DNA of 64,000 bases from Siniperca chuatsi (lineage: Eukaryota; Chordata; Actinopteri; Centrarchiformes; Sinipercidae): the NCBI RefSeq assembly GCF_020085105.1, contig NC_058063.1, forward strand, positions 13,173,651-13,237,650, in the 5' to 3' direction. The translations under genes were made by a program, and so were the position numbers. Shown here piece after piece: positions 58,560 through 64,000 of the stretch. The notes under the pieces were generated by a model. It ran no database searches. It saw nothing but the letters and a program-made list of their open reading frames with translations, and was not told the DNA's origin. How positions within the stretch are numbered: position 1 is the stretch's first letter; the number at the start of each line of letters is the position of its first letter.

Positions 58560-59960
58560 TTTTTCTATCTTGGTGTTGAGTGACCATTCATGTGAAGTTG
58601 TGTACGGTTCCCACTTGTTTTGACGAGGATCTGGTGGTAGTTTTTTGAGCTCACAAGGGCCTATTGGATTGAGGGCACTTGTTACAAATTTGGTGAGAAC
58701 AGGGTTTAACATTGTCAAAGAAAATTAGACAAAATCAAAACACAATTAATGTGGGATATGGTCTGACTATATGTCTACAAAGTCTAGTTTCTCTCATTCA
58801 GATTCACTACATTTTTTCAGTCCTAAATCCAGAAAGACAGTTCTACTTTCTTATCTCAGTAGTGAGCTTGTTTGTTTTTCTCAAAAAGCAAACTCTCAGT
58901 ACAATATTTTGAGTGTCTATCAGAGCTGCTCAGCAGTCAGGTTTTTGGAGTCCTCAAAACCTAAATATTATACTTTAGGAGGGGAAGCACCTTCCCAAAG
59001 TAGCTACTTATGTCAGAGCTGTCCATCCAGGAAGCGCACAGACCGCAGTTTAACACTAGAGGGTACCAGGTACACTGTGTACTTGAAAAGGATACAATCC
59101 TGTATACATATCTGGATCATCCTGCCAGATTCGTTGGCAGCACAGAAGCATATCGAGTGCCTTACTCTTTGCATTTTTAGAGACATTTTCAGGCTCCAGG
59201 TACATAAAATAACTCGTCTTGTTCCAGCATTGTTTGACAATGAACTTCTCTGTATATATCTACTACTCCCATGTAAATGCAACAATACAGAACAGCAAGC
59301 TCTAATGTGAAAAGAAAATAGGTCCAAAAACGTCAGGGGAACTTGAGTTTAGTAATCACTGTCTAGGCCTAGTCGTGAAATAACTCTTATTGCGAGGAGT
59401 TTTCGGTATGGGACTGTAGAGGCTTAACGGTACTAATAGGTGAAAGACGAGATGCTGAAAGAGGTACTTTTTGATTACATACAGTGTATATCTTAAGTAA
59501 CTGTGATCCAAATGCTCCAGCTCCCCATGCTTATTTTTATGTTACTGACTCACATTATTCACCCATTTCATTTTTGTATGAGTGACTATATAAATCATGT
59601 ATAACCGAACTATTAAAGGTGCTAAATGAAGATTCAACATTTCAAAAAGAATGACATTGACAGTGTCACATTGTTTGATTTCATATCACCACCTTTTGTT
59701 TGTGTATTTGAGAATAAATTTGATACTTACATACTGTTCAGACTTAATTATTTTAGGATGGGATTCAGTTTGTGAACATGAACTTTCCCTTACAACCAAG
59801 GTCCTTCACATGCTTTGACTCAGACTTGGACTGTGTAGTAGACATAAAGCACATACTGTACGCTGATCTTAATATGCTGTAGATATCTGGATTTTGGTTA
59901 GCATAATATTGTCTTTTGTGATCCAATTAAGTCGCACAATTGAATAAACTTTTTCAGACT
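58560..59960 (+). terminator. dvl2: dvl2 3' untranslated region and polyadenylation signals
   Basis: AATAAA signals stand at 59,713-59,718 and 59,943-59,948, giving a 3' untranslated region of about 1.2 or 1.4 kb. The open frames at 58,771-59,310 (plus) and 59,013-59,327 (minus) lie inside it and have no family features. Confidence 0.55.
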
Positions 59961-60104
59961 TCTTTAGCTGAGTTAAATGAACAATTAATGATTGTTCCTG
60001 CTGTGCCATCATATACACAATTCACCGTTAGTTAATATAAATATTTCATGAAAGCACCAAAGGTCGTTCCCAGATTTATCAGTTATATTGTCATATGGAG
60101 GCAC

Positions 60105-60390
60105 CAGTGGTGAAAAGTGTCTTAGTACATTTACTCAAGTGTATGCAAATATTTCAATTGTATGCTACTTTATATATATTTGCTACTTTTATATACTATA
60201 TTTCTACTCCTACATTTCAGAAGGAAATATTGCACTTTTTACTCTACTGCATCTATAGTTAAGATTTTACATACAAAACATGATCAGTTTATAAGTGCTG
60301 CTTTGTTACAGATTAAACTAGACAACAGTATATCATGAAGCAGTTAAAATGAGCTCCACCTCACTAGCATTAAAGTAGGCCTAAGATGTC
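60105..60390 (+). repeat. Interspersed repeat between dvl2 and acadvl
   Basis: CAGTGGTGAAAAGTGTCTTA, GTACATTTACTCAAGT, TTTCAGAAGGAAATATTGCA, ACTTTTTACTCTACTGCAT and GTTAAAATGAGCTCCACCTC in order. I recall this as one of the most common teleost repeats. It has no coding content. Confidence 0.65.
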
Positions 60391-60540
60391 CTAGAAGACG
60401 AACGCTGCATGATTATACCCGACCTTGTAAACTTAAATCTACAAGATTTTACAAAAAAACAACTGTCAAAATAAGAAGGGTAGGTATCGGTCATTTCCTT
60501 TACTTCCAAAAATGAAATAAGTTGATGAATGTACATTTTA

Positions 60541-60902
60541 GGGGTGCACGGTGGCAGAGCGGCTACAGCTCCTGCCTCCCAATAAGGAGATCGTGGGTTC
60601 GTGGGTTCGATTCCCGGACCGGACCAACATCACACAATCTCTCTGGGTGGAGTCTGCATGTCCTCCCCGTGTTACCGTGGGTTCTCTCCGGGTTCTCCGG
60701 CTTCCTCCCACCGCACATGTAGGTTAATTGATAACTCTAAATTGCCCGTATTGAATGAATATGTGAGTGAATGGTTCGCCCTGCGACGAGTTGGCCACTG
60801 TCCAGGGTGTGCCCTGCCTAAGGCCCGAAGTCACTGGGATAGGCTCCAGTCACCCGCGACCCCCTAACGGGGACCAAGCGGTAGAAAATGGATGGATGGA
60901 TG
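60541..60902 (+). mobile_element. tRNA-derived SINE-like element with perfect target duplication
   Basis: The head resembles a tRNA promoter (GGCAGAGCGGCTACAG as A box, GGTTCGATTCC as B box). A body follows with GGAGTCTGCATGTCCTCCCC and TAAATTGCCCGTATTGAATG, and a tail of GGAT repeats. A 14-base direct repeat, GAATGTACATTTTA, flanks it at 60,527-60,540 and 60,903-60,916 without mismatch, so the insertion looks young. The word GTGGGTTC is doubled at the B box. Confidence 0.85.
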
Positions 60903-60916
60903 GAATGTACATTTTA

Positions 60917-61340
60917 TAAGAAAGACATTAAAACTCAAGAACACCTTTATACACCTGTGATATACCAAAACATTCTGGGAAAGATTATATAGCTCGTTGG
61001 CCATCAAAAATGTTATTCCTGAACTTCAGTATGGTAATATCAAATTTGGGTCTTAATGCAGAGCAAAGGTTTAGAGTATTTATGTCGGCTAATAATAACA
61101 GTGTGATAATAGCAACATTCTCTACATAAATGTAGATATTTAAAGGTATGTCAAATGTTTTCAGGTTTTGAAAATAATTTGAGACTTTACTATAAAAAAC
61201 ACCCTCTGGTTTTTTTTTACCATATACATAACTTTTGTAATAATTTTTAAAATTGAATTTAATGTATTAATTTACTTTTCTTGTATTCATTTTTATATGT
61301 TTCTGTTGCTTGGAAAACACCTCGCGCAACCCGATACTTT
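60917..61340. other. AT-rich spacer before the acadvl promoter
   Basis: Unique AT-rich sequence, no coding frame or repeat recognised. Confidence 0.5.
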
Positions 61341-61342
61341 AA

Positions 61343-61490
61343 AACTATGTATCCCATGAAGCACCGCGGTGAGGCAGCCGGCATCCGGGCCCCGAAGAAG
61401 AAAATTCATGTTAAACACTAGTGGGTCATTTGGAGCAACAGTCGGTTACTGAACGGACGCAGGCGACGTGTCATAATATAACTTGTAAAG
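61343..61490 (+). promoter_or_regulatory. acadvl: acadvl core promoter and probable untranslated first exon
   Basis: AACTATGTATCCCATGAAGC at 61,343-61,362 fits the ZNF143/THAP11-type consensus ACTACAnnTCCCAnnAnGC, common in promoters of housekeeping and mitochondrial genes. A CG-rich block follows. A donor at 61,490/61,491 (AAAG/GTATAT) pairs with an acceptor ending at 61,735, which would place an intron in the 5' untranslated region just before the ATG. Confidence 0.5.
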
Positions 61491-61749
61491 GTATATACTG
61501 TACATTGATGTTCTTAAATTTTCGATACAAGCAATCCGAAAATTTAACACTGTTTCCTGCTTTTTGTGCGAGGAATCAAACACCGAGTCAAGACCGGCCA
61601 AGTTACAAAACAAAACGTCGTCTTTACGTAGCTGCTAGCTTAGCTAACCTCCCTTGTTTTTGTCTGTGTTTGAGTATTTGTGTGTTATTTAGCTAATTAC
61701 AGTGTATTCCGTTTGTTTGTTCTTTTGTGTTTTAGAACAACAGAAAATC

Positions 61750-64000
61750 ATGCTGCTTCGTAAAGTGAGCCAGTCCTCCGCACTGTGCGGTACAATTCTC
61801 AGGATCCCTCCCGTGCTGTCTGGGTAGGCAACGTTAATGGTTAAAGCTATTATTTAACTGTTAACCTATATTTTGATAAAAATGATTAACAAATCACCTT
61901 GCATGTCTTGTCTGCGCTACAGAGGTCAGCGTCATGCCGGGGCTGTGATTGCTGTGCAAAACGGTCGTTTATACGCAAACCAAGCTGCACAGGTACGCTA
62001 AAATTAGCCTACAATATAATAGATATTTCGATTTAATTAGCACTTTGTCATTTATGTGTGTTGCATGTGGTGTGATGATATGTTGGAGTCTGTTTATTGT
62101 CCTTGTTTGGCCTAACGCAGTGGCTGGCTGACATAACGTTGACATCCCCTCCCAGCTGTAAGTAGGGGAAAGTTCAGTGGTCACATGACTCAGTCATCAA
62201 GGTGACACCATGAATGTGGGTGACTCGCACACTGCTACATATCCACCATCGTCAAAACAATGTAACACAATCCTTTCTCTTATAATTTGTAGCAGTTAAA
62301 GATTATTTTATTACATATTAGAGTTTTTATGGCAACATTTGTCGTGTTTTACAAGCATCCTAGATAAAAAGCATAATAGATGCTCTGTTGTTGTACTATC
62401 ATATAACCTGTTTGTTGCTCTGTGATCACTTAAATGTCAGTATAGCCAATCCCACAGCACAGCTGCTTTCATTAACCTGTATTTTTGTTTATTTTGTATG
62501 ATTATAAAATAATTATTTTATGTGCAGCTCAGCAACTACTCCTGGTCAACATAGTACTTATGAGCAGCAATGAAATTTCATATTTGTTTTCGCTGAGAGC
62601 AGGAATGGGGGGGTATTGATATTTAATTTAGTAAATATTGCCCAGCACCACTTGCTCAACACAATACAGAACAACAGCCCTGTAATAAGTCCTGTCATTA
62701 AGATTTATTAATGGACTCAATAGAGCCAAGTACAGAGTCATATTTTGTTTTCCTAGCTGAAAGTAACATGTGACTTGCTATAAGGCAATAATAAAGCAGA
62801 TTGGTTTCATAGATTGTTTTGCTGATTTGAGCAATATGTTATTGGAAACATTTTAAAATTATGTACTGTATGCACAGTACTCCAGCATGGTGACTCAGCT
62901 GGCTGGATCTGCCCTTGGCAGCATCTTGCCAAGCTGGTGCTCTGGCTGGAATTGGAAAAACTTGGTTGCCAGTTTGCCCTCGAGTATGTTTTCCTACCAC
63001 ATCTTTTGACCTGAGTTTTCGTCCCAGCCACGTTGTTTATTTAAGCAATGAGTGTTTTTGCATTAAATGTTATTTAATCTTAGGCAGTTTATTATTCCCC
63101 TGCTTTTTTACTGAACTGATGAACTGTTAGCGAGTTAATTCTCTGTTCTCTTTAATCTCTGTTTTGCTCTTTCTCTTTAGGCGGTGCTGGAGAAGCCAGC
63201 AGCAGTCGGCAGTGACGCTGCAACTAAAGTGGAAAAGACGACAGTTGCTGCTGTATGTCCATTCTATTATTATGTTGTTATTATATTTGAGATTATATTA
63301 TCATTATTCTCCTATATTTTTTAAATGCTGCTTTTAAACAGTATTAGAGCGGTTACAATTTGCCATCTAATTAACACGTCTTAAGAATTAAAGGTACCGT
63401 GTGGAGTTTTTGACCTCTTGAATGAATGAATGGTTCCCCGTTTTGCTGGGATGCACATGCTCGTGGATGACACGAGGCACAGTCCTGAGAGTGGTTTCAC
63501 ACTATTGGCAGGGCTGTGCCACCTGCCTAAGTGAGAAAACGCCACAGGGTATCTTTTAACAAAATATTTGGATTCTCTCCTGTTAGCACAAGCTTTACTA
63601 TGTTTGACTTCATTTTCCACAGGAATCCAAATCATTTGCTGTCAACATTTTCAAGGGGCAGATCCAGACTGCCCAAGTGTTTCCCTACCCCTCAGGTAAA
63701 TCGGAGGAGATTGTGTCAAAATGTGTTTAGAAATTTGCCAACGCTTCATTACAAAGCTCTGTAGAACTGAAAAAAGTTGTAGTGTAATAACTTCTGTCTG
63801 TGCTGTAGCCCTGAATGAGGAGCAGGAGCAGTTTCTTCGAGAGCTCGTGGGGCCTGTCAGCAAATTTTTTGAGGTAATTTCAAACCTCTTTGACCTTTTG
63901 GATAAATTTGTCTGACCGCATGCTTGTAACCTCTCTACATCCCTCATACTCACCCCTCACCCTTCATGTTCCTGCTTCCGGTGGGCAGGAGGTAAATGAT
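61750..64000 (+). CDS. acadvl: Very-long-chain specific acyl-CoA dehydrogenase, mitochondrial (5' part, runs off the window)
   Basis: Exons: 61750-61823, 61923-61992, 63181-63252, 63623-63695, 63809-63873 and 63989 to beyond the edge. All are GT/AG with matching phases and give 122 residues. VLCAD catalyses the first, FAD-dependent step of beta-oxidation of long-chain acyl-CoAs at the inner mitochondrial membrane. The N-terminus [20 protein letters not shown] is basic, hydroxylated and without acidic residues, as a mitochondrial presequence should be. [20 protein letters not shown] and then [28 protein letters not shown] match the start of the mature enzyme in vertebrates. The catalytic dehydrogenase domain lies outside the window. 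The gene starts about 1.8 kb after the end of dvl2. Confidence 0.95.
61993..63180 (+). other. acadvl intron 2
   Basis: About 1.2 kb of AT-rich unique sequence. No repeat or second gene is recognised in it. Confidence 0.5.

Noticed and set aside
58771-59310. 179-codon plus-strand frame after dvl2
   Set aside because: Lies in the dvl2 3' untranslated region, lacks domains and a good start context.
60541-60620. tRNA gene
   Set aside because: A- and B-box-like words are present, but the sequence continues into a SINE-like body with target duplications; no cloverleaf with a plausible anticodon arm was seen.

Overview
The window is nuclear DNA of a ray-finned fish, most likely a percomorph. Its genes have introns with GT/AG ends, it is AT-rich with many (CA)n tracts, and it carries several interspersed repeat families that I recognise from memory as typical of percomorph genomes. 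The two clearest genes are dvl2 (Dishevelled-2) and acadvl (very-long-chain acyl-CoA dehydrogenase), which are also neighbours on human 17p13.1.

Layout. Positions 1-25.4 kb are gene-poor: microsatellites, inverted-repeat DNA elements, a LINE tail, and a few exon-like or conserved-looking islands that I cannot assign to a gene. On the minus strand at 25,458-29,555 lies a three-exon gene for a cysteine-free secreted protein of 1,146 residues of unknown function. Upstream of it, also on the minus strand (30,684-31,523), is a small two-exon RING-finger gene with a TATA promoter. At 35,694-36,344 on the plus strand is a second RING gene with a C-terminal membrane anchor. An 82-codon ORF with one membrane segment (36,965-37,213) may be a further small gene. 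dvl2 fills 38,496-58,559 on the plus strand: all 15 coding exons can be placed, and the phases join into 764 residues with intact DIX, PDZ and DEP domains. acadvl starts at 61,750 on the plus strand and runs off the right edge after its first 122 codons.

No operon-like logic joins these genes. dvl2 is a Wnt-signalling hub and acadvl a mitochondrial beta-oxidation enzyme, so their linkage is ancestral synteny rather than shared function. The two RING genes are probable E3 ubiquitin ligases. I did not find a defence system, CRISPR array or any virus-derived element. The most interesting unassigned items are the large secreted protein with a recent internal 426-bp duplication, the possible membrane micropeptide, and a roughly 457-bp near-identical duplication in two introns of dvl2 that flanks the exons between the PDZ core and the DEP domain.
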